DNA of 64,000 nt, from assembly GCA_001414485.1 (NCBI GenBank), contig LLEY01000058.1:248001-312000 (forward strand). Reading direction: 5' to 3'. Positions 24,901 through 36,897 of this stretch are shown here, piece by piece (position 1 is the first letter of the stretch; each line of letters begins with the position of its first letter). A model generated the notes under the pieces. It did not search any database. It was not told where the DNA came from and saw only the letters and a program-made list of their open reading frames with translations. The position numbers and the translations under genes were made by a program. This DNA is from Calycina herbarum (taxonomy: Eukaryota > Ascomycota > Leotiomycetes > Helotiales > Pezizellaceae).

Positions 24901-26321
24901 ATTATTTTAGAGTTATTACTTATAACTATATACGTTATTAAGATAGTTAGGTTAACTCCTTATATTATATAAGGACTCTAGAAGTCTAGTTTCTAATTAT
25001 CTATATATACCTATCGATTTCCTTGTTTAAAGGTTCTAAGGAAAGCCTAAGTTTCTCTAACTTCTAGGTCTTCATTCTTCATTTCTCCTTCTAAACTAGA
25101 AGATAAATCCGATGTCTCTAAAGAACTAGTTAATAATAGTAATTCATATTCTACTTAAAAAGGTTGCTTAGATTCTATTACTAATTATATATTATAATAT
25201 TCCTTAAGGAGTAGATCCCTATTATTATTAGTATCTTATACTCTACTAATTCCTTTATTATTTTTAATCTAGGTCCTATATCCTCGTACTTTAAGCTCCT
25301 TATCTATAAGTTTAATACGATCGGTTAAAGCTACCTATTATTAAATAGTAGTATTGATTTATTTCTTTCTCTTAGAGTCTTTCTTCTTACTATACTTATT
25401 TACTCTATAGCCTAGTTAGCTATAATTATAACATAAGTTCTACTTACGTCGACGATTTCGTTCTTCCTAGGAAAGTCCTCCTTTCTTTAGAAAGGTTTTC
25501 TTCTACGTAGCGTTTACCTCCTTACTATGTTTATTAGCATAAGAGTGTTTCTACTTTCCTAACCCTTTACTCTTTTCCCCGTACTTAGGGTTACTCTTTC
25601 TAAATTTATATAGGCGGTTATCTAGTTAGACGACTTCCTTAATTATACCTATAATAGTTAAGAATTATATATTCTACTTAGCTATTTCCTTATAGATATA
25701 TATCTTTAATCCTCTACAAAAGAGTTCTATAAGAGCGATAGTATCCTATCCCGACTTCGTTCTATAACGTTGAAATTTATTAGTATAATCTATTACTAAT
25801 CCGGTTTAGCGTAATTCTAAAAGCTTATATATAGCTGTTTAAATCGTATCGAAGTCTCTAAAGACTTTTCTAATAGTTGTCTTAAATCCTCTCTAAGATT
25901 TAAATATAATCTTAGTTAATTCTATCTTTCTATCTTTATCCTTATTTTTAAAAAAGTCCTCTAAGTATAGCTAGGCCTATTCTAGTACTAATCCCCTAAG
26001 GTAGGAGATAGTAAAGATGGTTCGTAAGTTATAATTACCTTCGAACTTATCGGAATTAAAGTTAAAGTAGATGTCTATTTAGAGAAGGAATAAGTCGAGT
26101 TCCTTTCGCTTCCTATAATACGTATCTAGTATCTTGACTTTAATAGACTTAAGTGCTTCGACCTTATAGGGCTCGGGGGCGTCCAGTATGCTAATATTGT
26201 CGTCGTTCCTGGTTAACTATGTACTGGCAGGTGTCCTCCTAGTTACACCTCTAGATGTTCTGGCGACGTTGACTCGACTAGTATTCGGGCTAGCTGCTGC
26301 GGCGGGGGTTGCTGGGGCCAT
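22000..26321 (-). pseudogene. gag and 5' part of pol of Gypsy B, RIP-inactivated
   Basis: Gag starts at 26321 with MAPATPAAAASPNTSR and meets a TAG about 35 codons in. Conserved gag stretches such as DAPEPYKVEALKSIKVKI and LDTYYRKRKELDLF follow. The CCHC knuckle has become CYNYS...GYRV. The RT domain with YLDN and RNase H follow within the given limits. Integrase and chromodomain continue on the same strand to about 20640. Confidence 0.8.
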
Positions 26322-26352
26322 AGCGACTAAACTTCTAAGCAGGTGCTTAAAG

Positions 26353-26778
26353 TGTAACAAAACTTAAACGAACTAAACAAAGATAACTAAGTCTCGAAGG
26401 TTAGTATACAGGTAAGAAGTATAGATACGCTGGGTTGTTCACTTAGAAGTGAACTCGTTACTTATATCAAAGATATTAAACAAGATGATAAGATTGATAA
26501 CTAAAGTTAAGTACGAAGCTCCTATCTAATGGCAGACGTGCCAGTCTTATATAGAACCTTTGTTCCCCTGGGTAGCCAACTCGCTCGTCGAGCTGGCGAT
26601 CCAACGAGCTGGTTCGCCTAGCGATCCAGCGGTCCGTCACGTGATCACATAATGAAATCCTTGGATCGTTTAGCTAACCTAACCGATCCCTATCTACTAT
26701 AAGAGTATTCCGATAGTGCTTAACCTGTCAGGACGCCGCCTGGTCTTCACTTATCACGTGTGCACGTGATTCGTGACA
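26353..26778 (-). repeat. 5' LTR of Gypsy B (nearly unmutated copy)
   Basis: It is 426 bases. It keeps CpA sites that are TpA in its partner, for example CCGTCACGTGATCACATAATG here against TGTTACGTGATTATATAATA at the left LTR. The next bases outside, ACTCC, are the target duplication. Confidence 0.92.
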
Positions 26779-28198
26779 ACTCCCCCCTCCGACGCGCTAA
26801 CAACTAACAGCGAAGGCAGAACAACAAACGAAGAAGAGCAGAGTAAGAGAGGACAGAGGGGAGCATCGGAATACGTAGACGCGATAGAGAAGGGCCTAAT
26901 CCAAGCAATACTCAACTCAGTAACAAAGGAAAGGGGTATTAAGGTAATTATCGAGGCAGTGGGAAAGGTGCTCGAGCATAGAAGAGCTAGGAAAGGAGGA
27001 GACGAAACAATAACAAGGGGTATTCTATAAGAGGAGCTCGTAATCGTAGTAAAGAAGATAGGAGGCATAAAGGAACAAACTCTAACGTAGGTAGAGAGGG
27101 TTAGGGCTAGAGGGCTATAGGGAGAGGTAGGAACTACGCTATAAAGGGAATATATTATACTAGTCAAATATATAAAAGAGATTACGATCTAGGCTATAGA
27201 GATAGATAAAGGGAAGGACAAGCTATTACTAAAGGAGGTAATAGAGGCTGTAAATATAGGAGGATATAGAGTAGGAGTAATTATAGTAAGGAAGCTTTAA
27301 AGCAGGGATATTATTATACGGTTTAAAGAGGAGAAATAGGTAGTATATATATAGGATAACAGCTAGGCAAAGAAGGCATTCGGACAAGGGGCAGTAGTAG
27401 TAGTAAGAACGCTCGTAGTATTAGTAAAGAGAGTCTTAGCAGATATACTTAAGAGAGGAACAGCGGGTATACTATAGAGTATCTTATAAGCCTCTAGTAT
27501 AAAAGCACTGAAGATCATATAATAAGGGAGCAAGCATAGAGAACGCTAGGGCCAGGAGAGGCTAGCTCTTTAGAACTACATTCTAGAGGTAATAATAATA
27601 GAAGAAGTAAGAAGGCTATGCTTAAGAGGGATGTTATAAGAGGCATAACACTTCACGTGTAAGAGATACATAGCAGAAGCAGTAGCTTAAAGGTACTTTA
27701 AGTACTAGAAGTGGGGGTATATAGCACGCTTCTATAAATAAGAGAAGAGGTACGCCTAGTGTACGTGCGAGAAGTACGAAGAGGGTGAAGAGGAGTACTC
27801 TAGTAAAAAGGATCTAAAGGAGTACCGAGTGAAATGTAGGAATTATAAGGGAGAACACCTAGTATTTATAAAGGAATGTTAAATAGAAGAACAGTACTAT
27901 AGGTAAGTAAGAGAACGATACCTAGATAGGCTAACCTCGTTTATAAATCTGTAAATAGCTTTAAAGGAAGAAGAGGTAGAGACGCCTTACCTGTTCGCGT
28001 TTAGCTATAAAGAGGGCTCACAGGCTACGAGGAAGAGATCAAGGCAAGGATCTGCACTAGAGAGGCTGACAGACATAAGTAAGGTAGGACTTATAAACGG
28101 GAGTAACCTTGCTTAGTTTCTCGAAAAGCTAGGAAGTTCTCCTAGCGTAATAGAGAACTAAGTAGAAGAAGACGAAGTAGAAGTAGGCTAAATACCAC

Positions 28199-31100
28199 CT
28201 GTAGGACTACTATAAGCGTAATAGTACTATACTAGAACACGAGGAAGACACTGGAGGCACTCGACGTAGCTCTAAATTATAAGGAGGAATACGATATCCT
28301 AGCGATTCAAGAGCTAGCGTAGAATAGTGTAAGAGACTCCCTAAGCTACTTATCAAGCTCGAGGTATAATATGATTTAGTTAGATAGGGTAGTAGTACTC
28401 TTTATATATAAAAGGTATTTAAAAGAAAGCTAGATATACGTTACTAGTAAGAACTAGGCAAGTATAATAATAGGTAAAGGAGCGAACGAAACAATAGTCT
28501 ACTTAGTATATAACCTGTAAGCCGGGCGAATACTAATCGAGGACATGCTTTAATAAGTAAGACTAAGGAGAGCGCTTATAGTAGGAGACTTAAACGCTTA
28601 CTACCCTCTCTAGGATATCTATAGGAGACATAACTAGAACGTAGACCTTACCCTTAAGCTTGCTATATAGTAAGCGCTTAAGAGGAATACACCGTATAGC
28701 GAGGTTATATAGAGAAGAGAAGGCTCTTGTAACTTAATAATTAACTTAGCCTTCTCTACTAGAAACGTAGCTACTTAGCAGGGGACGCTAGACCTGCTAG
28801 GGTCTAACTACATAGCTCAACTTCTTACGATAGCGGCTAGAGAAGAAAGAGAGGCACCGTAGATACTCGGCTATAGCTGAAGGCTAATAAATAAAGTGTT
28901 AGTAAAGGCAGAGGCTAATTACCTTACGATACTAGTAATCTGGAACGTATAGGAGCTCGAGAGAGCCGTTGAGAAGCTCGTAAAAGAGCTTTAACGAATA
29001 GCTCGAGCCTCGACGCTGCTTTAAAAGCTAGATAGAGGGAGAGCGTAACCTTAGTAGAACACGGAGGTTAAAAAGGCGTCGAACGAAGTAAGAAGGTGTG
29101 AAAGAACCTAGAGGGAGCTATGTACGAGAAGCTTAAGGAAACAGCTCGACGACGCTCTTTAAGAGCTCCGAATAATAAGTAGAAAGGCAAAGATGAAGAG
29201 CTGGAGAGGGGTACTTGTAGAGGTAGCAAAAGACGACAGGAAACTATAGACACTTGAAAAGTGGGTATGCCTTAAAGGACACGTAAAACCTAAAGTACTA
29301 ATACTACTAATACTTACCTTGCTTAGTAGAGTAAAAGGCGAGAACTACGAAGATAAGGCTCGTATCCTTATAGAGAAGTTCTTCCTAAAATCAATAGCCG
29401 ACTACTCTAGTATCCTAAACAGGGAATAGAGCCCTAAGAGTTTCTCTTAGAAGTACGAAGTAAGCTAGCAGGTAACTAAGAAATATATTAAGGCAGCTAT
29501 AAGATCAGTGTCGTAGAAAGTACCAGGGTTTAATATACTTATGAACGGCTTTCTAAAAGCGTACGATAAGCTACTTCGAGAGGTGCTCGTAGTAATAGCA
29601 GAAGTGAGCTTCTACTTATAACACTTCCCGTCCTACTTCTACCGCGCGAAAGTAGTAGTACTTAGAAAACTAGGTAAAACAACAGAGGAATAAGGTAAAG
29701 CAGAGGCTTACTAGCTAATAGCGCTACTCTTAACTATAGGCAAGATCCTTGAGAAGGTAATAGCGTAGAAGCTTACGAAGCTTATAGAAGACGCTATAAT
29801 ACTCCTAGGGATGTAAATAGGTAACTGGAAGCACCGGAACATAGAACTAGCGATTAGAATAGTAATAGAGGGAGTATATATAGTATAGGAAAACAAGAGC
29901 TACGCGTCCCTAGCTTAGTTAGATATAGTAGGGGCATTCGATAGAGTAGATTATACGTAGCTACTCTATACTCTAAGGGAGAAGAAAGTGCTATAGTAGG
30001 TAGTAACCTAGATAGGAAGCTTTCTCTTAAGGTATAAAGCTATGCTATTCTTTAACAGAAGGTTCGTAGACGAAAGAAGCCTAGGATAAGGAGTGCTGTA
30101 AGGATTAGTACTATCTCTAATACTATTTATCCTTTTTACCTTAATACTATATAATAACCTAGCGAGGATTGATAGGCTAATTATAGTAGGCTTTACAGAC
30201 GATATAAACCTACTCGTAATATCAAAGAGTATAGTAGTAAACTATAGGATACTCGAGTTAGCTTAGAGAGTGTATAACGAGTAGGTAAATAAGCGAGGGA
30301 TGGCTTTTAGCCTAGAAAAGACAGTACTTATATACTTTATAAGGATGAGGGCCCTATAGAAAGAAATAGTACGGTTCGGAGAGGTAAGGCTTATACTAGT
30401 CGAGTATGTAAGGTTCCTTAGAGTAGAGCTCGACAGGAAACTAAACTAGAAAGCATATAGGGAGAGGGTATAGAAGAAGCTTATAACGTAGACCTTTACG
30501 CTTATAAGGCTTGCTAGTAAGACGTGAGACGTCGATTACCACCGCGCGAGGCAAATATACGTAGTAGTAATAAGAAGTGTAATTGTATATAGAGCGTTAG
30601 CTTAGTACTACGTAACACTAAAAGGAGGGAGCGTAAAGAGGATAGTAAGAAGCTTCTCTATATAATAATCGAAGTATTTATAAGTAGTAATAAGAGCATA
30701 TAAAGCTACCCTGATCCGGAGCCTAGAGGTAGAGGTAGACTACGCCCTAGTAGACCTCTACCTTAACCTTCGAGTAGCTGCTTTTAAAAAGAAATTCTAA
30801 ACGTCTTAACTAGGAAAGCTAATCTAAGGTACTTATAAGAATATAGCTACGTGGCTAAGAAGAAGGAGGGGAAGACCGTTAAAGCTAGGAAAAGCAATAC
30901 CGTGCTCCTAGAGGGCGAGGCAAGCATAGGAAGAAGAGTAGGGAATAGAGGGAGGAGGTTTTAGACATAATACTACGCTTGTAGAGTAGTAGGAACGCTT
31001 AGAGGCTTAAAGAAAGAGAGCCTAAGAGAAGAACCCGACATAGTATATAGAAGCGTTAGATAAGGTAGACCTAGTAAACTAGGAGCTAAGGAAAGTCTAT

Positions 31101-31790
31101 AAAGGGCTTGCTAAGGTAAAGAGCTCGCTACTCGTCTAGGCAAGAACAGGGGTAATAGGGCTTAACGCCTTCCTCTTTATAAGAAGGGTACTAGGCCAGC
31201 TAACACCATAGTATATATGCGCGGGTAGAAGGGAGACAATAGAGTATCTAGTACTATTCTGCTAGGATATCCTACAAGAGAGAGAAGTACTTACGAGGGC
31301 CCTTAGGAAGAGTATCGAAGACTTGAGAGAGCTAAGAGAAGCACTAGCGAATAGGAAGCTAGCGCCGAGAATCACCACCTAGCTACTTAGGCTTAGAAGA
31401 CTTTAGGAATATAGGCTAGCGTTAGAATTACTCGAGGAGGATAGAGAGGAAAGCGAAGAAGAGGTAAGAGAAAGAGAGGAAGAGGAAGGGAGAGCCGAGG
31501 CGCGCCGGAGGGCAAGACCCCGGCTCCGCTAGTTCTAAGAGAGCGCCTAGGCGCTCTCTATACTACTAACACACGCTTTGGCGGTTGAGCACTTTAACCT
31601 ACCCCTCTATTTTATCACCAGGTCGGAGAGAAGAGCTCTAAATAGACAGTAGTAGGAATCAAGGAAGGAGTATCGTACGCTTATAAAGAAACTCGAGAGG
31701 CGAAGAAGAACAGGCCGAAAGGCACTATAAACTAGAACAGAAGATATACTGCTTACTCTTAGAGCTCGGCCTACGGCCTACGCAGCGTAA
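28199..31790 (+). pseudogene. LINE ORF2: endonuclease and reverse transcriptase, RIP-mutated
   Basis: The N-terminal apurinic-type endonuclease shows ILAIQEL near 28300 and GDLNAYYPL at about 28586-28612. The reverse transcriptase shows WKHRNIELAIR near 29830, AFDRVDY at 29934-29954 and the active-site box GFTDDINLLV at 30189-30218, where both catalytic Asp survive. An Arg/Glu-rich C-terminal segment runs to the TAA at 31788-31790, immediately before the (AAT)n tail. Many TAG/TAA codons interrupt it. The layout matches the Tad1 clade of fungal LINEs. Confidence 0.85.
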
Positions 31791-31817
31791 GAATAATAAT
31801 AATATTAAAAGTTTTTA

Positions 31818-34800
31818 AGAAATATACTATAGATATAAGTTTTCCTATTTTATTTAGTTATAGATATTTAATATCTACTACTATATCTAAGGTATTTATT
31901 TCTATTATACTTAGTTTCTTATAATTAAAATTATATAGAATAGGTTTTACTATAAACTATTCTTTAATTTCCTAGAAAGCTTTTTTAGCCTTCTTATCTT
32001 AGATAAAAGTTATAGCTTTCTTAGTTAGTATTAATATAGGTTTTATAATCTTTATATAGTTTTTAATAAATAGTTAATAGAAATTAGTAAATCCTAGGAA
32101 GGATTATATATTTTTAACGTTTTTTAGTAATTCTTATTTAATAACTACTTAGATCTTTTCTAGATCTATTTCTATTTTTCTTAAACTAAATACTTATCTA
32201 AAGAAAAGAGTTCTCTTAACTCTAAACTTATATTTTAAGAGTTTTAGATAAGAGTCTACTTTAGTAAGTCTTCTTAAGACTTCCTTTACGTAGCTCTTAT
32301 ATTCTTCTAGATTTTCTAAGAAAATTAATATATTATCTAGGTAATATATAATAGTTACTCTTAGAAGATCCTCTAAAATACTATTTATTATAAAAATGCT
32401 TTTAAATTATACCTTAAACCTCTTAAATAGAGAAAGAGAAAGAATGTATTTATATATAAATTTACAATTCTAGAATGTTCTAGATCACGTATTACTGATT
32501 CTAAGCGATTCTAGCAACACTCCCTCTAAATTAGTATATACTCTAAATTAGTATATAGAGATAGATACTCTAGAGTAAAAAACCCTTCTTCTAAATTCTA
32601 GTAGACCTCTAATAGAAGGGGAAAACCATAGGTATATAAGTAAACTATACGTCTTTTACTCGAATATTTAGAGAGATAGAATATTCCTTCAGTTCTTATT
32701 TTATAAGGAGACCGACTTCTTCGGTTTTTGTTTTATAAGAAGACCGACTTCTTATACGTACAAGTGCTTTAATTATACAGGTTACCTAGCTATTCTAGTC
32801 TTATCTAGATCTACGGAAGAATATAGTATTTACAGCCCTCTTACTATATAGTCTATAAGGACTTTATATAGAACCTGTATTACTATTTATTATAAAAATG
32901 CTTTTGAATTATATCTTAAACCTCTTAAATAGAGAAAGAGAAAGGATATATTTATATATAAAGTTACAATTCTAGAATATTCTAGATTACGTGTTACTAA
33001 TTCTAAGCGATTCTAGTAATACTATTATTCTGTCTCTAATAAGTAGCTAGTATATTAGTTACACTAAAAGATATTACTATATACTTATAAAGTCTTAATA
33101 GTAAGACAAATATAGTCTTCTATTTATAGCCTACTTTAATCCTAATTAATCTATAAGCGTTCCTTTAATCTAGTTTTATAAATTTCTTCGCTTAGCCTAA
33201 CTTATTCTATAAGTACTAGCTAGTTAGTAATAGATAAGCGTTCTTAATTATTATATTATTTAATTCCTTATAATTAATATATACTCGTCTATTTAGGTTA
33301 TCTTTTTTCTTAATAATAAGTATATTTAAAGAGATAGGCGATTTAGATTTTTAAATATATCCTTTCTTTATTCCTTATTAGATATAACTTTCTAATAAAG
33401 CTAAGTTATTCTAGTTATATAGTTGAAGCTTCTACTTCTTAAGATTATAACTCTCTATTAATTTAATCTTATAATCCTATAGCTAATGTTTAAGAAGAGC
33501 ACGTATATCTTCTAAGTCTTTGAACAATCTTATAAATTCTCTATACTATATAGGTATTTTATTATTAGCTTTCTTACTAACCTATGAAGGACCCTAGACA
33601 AGGTGTCCTAGTATATTAGAAGAGGTAGCGCTAACCTTATTCTAGCTTTAAAGTTATAAATATAAACCTATATATTTATATCGACTAAAGGTTATCTTTC
33701 TAGCCTTCTAATCGATTTCTAGATTATATTCTTAAATCTATAATATACTAAGTATTACTTCTTTACTCTCTATTTCAACGATATTAAATTATATATCTAA
33801 ATAGTATCCTTTGATATTAACTTTTACTAGAATAGTTTACTAATTAATAATCCTATTCTAGTATATAACATCTATTCTATTAACTACTTCTAGGTAATAT
33901 AGTCTTATTTCTTTAATTAGAACGTTTAGCTTCTCTTAAGCTATTAGAGAAATAAAGTTACCTATTACTCCTAAGTCTATTATAACTTATAACTTTTTTC
34001 CTTATATTTCTATAGTTATTACTAACTGTCTTTCTCTTAAAGTAGTATTTAACTTTACTTTAATATATTAGACTTTAAAGGATCGATTTTCTTAATTATA
34101 ATTCCTTCTCTTCTCGTCTTTATACTATAGAAAGAATCTTACTCTTTCCTTATTAGTATATACTACCTTATATACTAATCTATATTCTACGATTTCTATA
34201 GTCTTAGGAATTCCTCTTATAAATCGTTTTAGTAGTTGTTTATAATTATATTAGATCTATTTATAACTAGTTTCTAAAATAGCTTCTATAGACTATAGTT
34301 CTCCTATATATAGGTAATCTAAAGTAATCTTAAGTATACTTATCTCTAGCTTTATATATTAAACTCTAAATATATAATCTCTTAAATTCTTCTTTCTAAC
34401 TACTCGAATTTAGAACTAAGGAAAAAATACTACTCCTTCTTTATCTAATAATACTACTTCGTATATCTGATAATATTCTACTATTCTAGCAGGTTCTAGT
34501 AAAATTCCTTTAAATCGTTTCTATAATAACTAGTCTATAGTTAGGCTTAGTTTATATCGTATCTATTATACTATTATTTCTTAAACTATCTCTATAAACT
34601 ATAGTTCCTCTATTAATAGATAGTAAAATTCTTCTAGTTCTGTTTTAGTCTATCTAGTTATATTAAGCTCCCTTCGCTCCTAGAATAGTATACTAAACAG
34701 CTATTATAAGCTATATTTTCTAAATACTAGTCTATTATTTCTAATTAATATAACTATAATATATTATTTAAATTCTTCTAGTATAATATCTTTAAGTAGT

Positions 34801-36405
34801 ATATTTAAAAAGAGGTTTTAATTCGCTTTTTAAATCCTATTAGAACTTACTATATCTATATACTAATTTTATCTAAAATATTATATATCCTCTATATATC
34901 CTCTACTTTAGAGTAGTTATATTTTCTAATTAGTTATTATTCTTATTCTAGTTCTTTCTTCTTAATAGTTTTCTATCTAGTAATTAGACTAACTAGAGTT
35001 ATTATTTTAAGGTTATTACTTATAACTATATATATTATTAAGATAGTTAAGTTAACTTCTTATATTATATAAGGACTCTAGAAGTCTAGCTTCTAGTTAT
35101 TAATATATATCTATCGATTTCCTTATTTAAATATTCTAAGGAAAGCCTAAGTTTCTCTAACTTTAGAGTTCTTATTTCTAACCTCTTCTTCTAAACTAGA
35201 AGATAAGTTTAATAAACTAGTTAATAATAGTAATTTATATTCTATTTAAGAATATTACTTAGATAACTCTACTAATTATATATTATAATTTTCTTTAAAG
35301 AGTAGGTCTCTATTATTATTAGTATCTTATATACTACTGAATTCTTTATTATTTTTAATCTAGGTTTTATATTCTTATATTTTAAGTTCCTTATCTATAA
35401 GTTTAATATAATTAGTTAAAGCTACTTATTATTAAATAGTAGTATTAATTTGTTTCTTTCTCTTAAGGTCTTTCTTCTTACTATACTTATTTACTCTATA
35501 GCTAGAGAGGCCGTAGTTATAATATAAGTTCTACTCGTATTAACGATTTCGCTTCTTTTAGGAAAGTCCTTCTTTCTTTAGAAAGTTTTCTTCTATATAG
35601 CGTTTACCTCTTTACTATGTTTAGTATAAGAGTACTTCTACTTCTCTAATCTCTTACTCTTTTCTCTATATTTAGAGTTACTCTTCCTAAATTCGTATAA
35701 GCAGTTATCTAACTAGACTACTTCCTTAATTATACCTATAATAGTTAAGAACTATATATTCTATTTAGCTATTTCCTTATAGATATATATCTTTAATTCT
35801 CTATAAAAGAGTTCTATAAGAGTAATAGTATCCTATCTCGACTTCGTTTTATATTGTTAAAATTTATTAGTATAATCTATTACTAATCTAGTCTAGTATA
35901 ATTCTAAAAGCTTATATATAGCTGTTTAGATTACGTTGAAGTCTTTAAAGACTTTTCTAATAGTTATCTTAAATCCTCTCTAAGATTTAAATATAATCTT
36001 AGTTAATTCTATCTTTCTATTTTTATTCTTATTCTTAAAGAAGTCCTCTAAGTATAGCTAAGCCTATTCTAATACTAATCTTCTAAGGTAGGAGATAGTA
36101 AAGATAGTTTATAAATTATAATTACCTTTGAATTTATTAGAATTAAAGTTAAAGTAAATGTCTATTTAAAGAAGGAATAAGTTAAGTTCCTTATACTTCT
36201 TATAATATATATCTAGTATCTTAACTTTAATAGACTTAAGTGCTTCGACCTTATAAGGCTTAAGAGCGTCTAGTATACTAACATTGTCGTCGTTCCTAGT
36301 TAACTATATACTAGCAGGTGTTCTACTAGTCGCGCTTCTGAATATTCCTACAACGTTAACTTAGCTAGTATTTAGACTAGCTACGGCGGGGGTTGCTAGG
36401 GCTAT
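31818..36405 (-). pseudogene. gag and 5' part of pol of Gypsy C, RIP-inactivated
   Basis: On the minus strand the gag frame begins near 36405 with its ATG changed to ATA, and the CCHC knuckle relic lies near 35500-35530. Protease and RT follow, with the YLDN-form active site at 32323-32350 and RNase H up to the LINE junction. The TRIM at 32386-33021 interrupts the RT. Stops at former Gln codons are frequent throughout. Confidence 0.8.
32386..33021 (-). mobile_element. TRIM: miniature non-autonomous LTR retrotransposon, copy 2
   Basis: Two direct repeats of 134 bases (32386-32519 and 32888-33021) enclose 368 bases with no coding capacity. The element is flanked by CTATT at 32381-32385 and 33022-33026. 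On the minus strand the 3' LTR is preceded by a purine tract (AGAGGGAG). Ends are TGTT...AACA before RIP. It lies in the RT region of Gypsy C. It matches the copy at 47021-47657 over its full length. Confidence 0.9.
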
Positions 36406-36436
36406 AGCGACTAAACTTCTAAGCAGGTGCTTAAAG

Positions 36437-36897
36437 TATAATAAAACTTAAATAAACTAAATAAAGATAACTAAGTCTCGAAGGTTGATATATAAGTAAG
36501 AAGTATAAATACGCCGGTTTATTTACTTAGAAGTGAACTCGTTACTTATATTAAAGATATTAAATAAGATAATAAGATTAATAACTAAAGTTAAGTATAA
36601 AGCTCCTATCTAATAGTAGATATACTAGTCTTATATAGAACCTTTGTTTATATTAGAGTTCTACTTAGTAGGAGTCTTAAAGATAGAGTCTAACTCTATT
36701 TCCAGGGCTCCTTAAAACTAGACTCTATTACCTAACCGTTCTAACCGAGTTACGTGATATAACTATAATAAGATCCTTAGGATTATATATCCTTCTATAT
36801 TTAATCCTTTCTACTTATCAGGGTTATAATAGTACTTGTTCTATTAGAGCGTCGCCTAGACTTCACTTATTCACGTACTAGTATATAATTCGTAACA
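36437..36897 (-). repeat. 5' LTR of Gypsy C
   Basis: It is 461 bases, TATAATAAAAC at the left and ATTCGTAACA at the right on the plus strand, followed by the AGTAG duplication at 36898-36902. Confidence 0.9.

Larger units (their letters stand above)
19532..26778 (-). mobile_element. Gypsy B chromovirus element, innermost of the left nest
   Basis: It has the duplication ACTCC at 19527-19531 and 26779-26783 and two 426-base LTRs (19532-19957 and 26353-26778); total 7247 bases. It was inserted 62 bases into LINE ORF1. The gag start ATG is intact at 26321 on the minus strand. The gag knuckle relic is near 25420-25450, the RT active site (YLDN form) near 22855-22885, and the chromodomain and end of pol near 20640. 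An antisense ORF lies between pol and the 3' LTR. The right LTR and gag start are barely mutated while the left LTR and pol are RIP-mutated. Confidence 0.93.
19470..28191 (+). pseudogene. LINE ORF1 (Gag-like, CCHC knuckles), split and RIP-mutated
   Basis: The start ATG at 19470 is followed by a Ser-rich stretch and runs to 19531. After Gypsy B and its duplication the frame continues at 26784 (PPSDALTTNSEG). It stays open to 27030 and then carries stops at former Gln/Trp codons. Near 27690-27890 a nucleic-acid-binding region has relics of three CCHC-type knuckles (CTCEKYEEGEEE, CRNYKGEH), with Cys and His partly changed to Tyr. The frame ends at a TAA (28189-28191) that could be natural or mutational. 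The protein in this family coats the RNA intermediate. Confidence 0.8.
19360..31801 (+). mobile_element. Tad-like LINE retrotransposon, split by Gypsy B
   Basis: It is flanked by a perfect 16-base duplication ATATTAAAAGTTTTTA (19344-19359 and 31802-31817) and ends in a short (AAT)n tail, both typical of non-LTR retrotransposons. Without Gypsy B and its duplication the element is about 5190 bases. It has a 110-base 5' leader, an ORF1 with cysteine/histidine knuckles, and an ORF2 with endonuclease and reverse transcriptase. It sits in the RNase H region of Gypsy C. The 5' junction holds an unusual run of 12 A just inside the element. Confidence 0.92.
16630..36897 (-). mobile_element. Gypsy C chromovirus element, host of LINE and TRIM
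   Basis: It is bounded by AGTAG at 16625-16629 and 36898-36902. The LTRs are 16630-17090 and 36437-36897, both 461 bases. Removing the LINE with its duplication (19360-31817) and the TRIM with its duplication (32386-33026) leaves about 7.2 kb. On the minus strand gag begins near 36405, where the ATG has become ATA. A CCHC knuckle relic lies near 35510. The RT active site (YLDN form) is at 32323-32350, with integrase and a chromodomain toward 17640. All frames are closed by RIP stops. Confidence 0.92.

Noticed and set aside
26754..27167. 137-codon minus-strand frame and an independent 85-codon plus-strand gene near 26773
   Set aside because: The plus frame is LINE ORF1 continuing after Gypsy B, and its apparent start is inside the LTR. 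The minus frame is a shadow in a low-RIP patch.
29068..29896. Minus-strand open frames in the LINE
   Set aside because: They are antisense shadows of LINE ORF2 and rich in Ser, Leu and Phe as expected from the complement.
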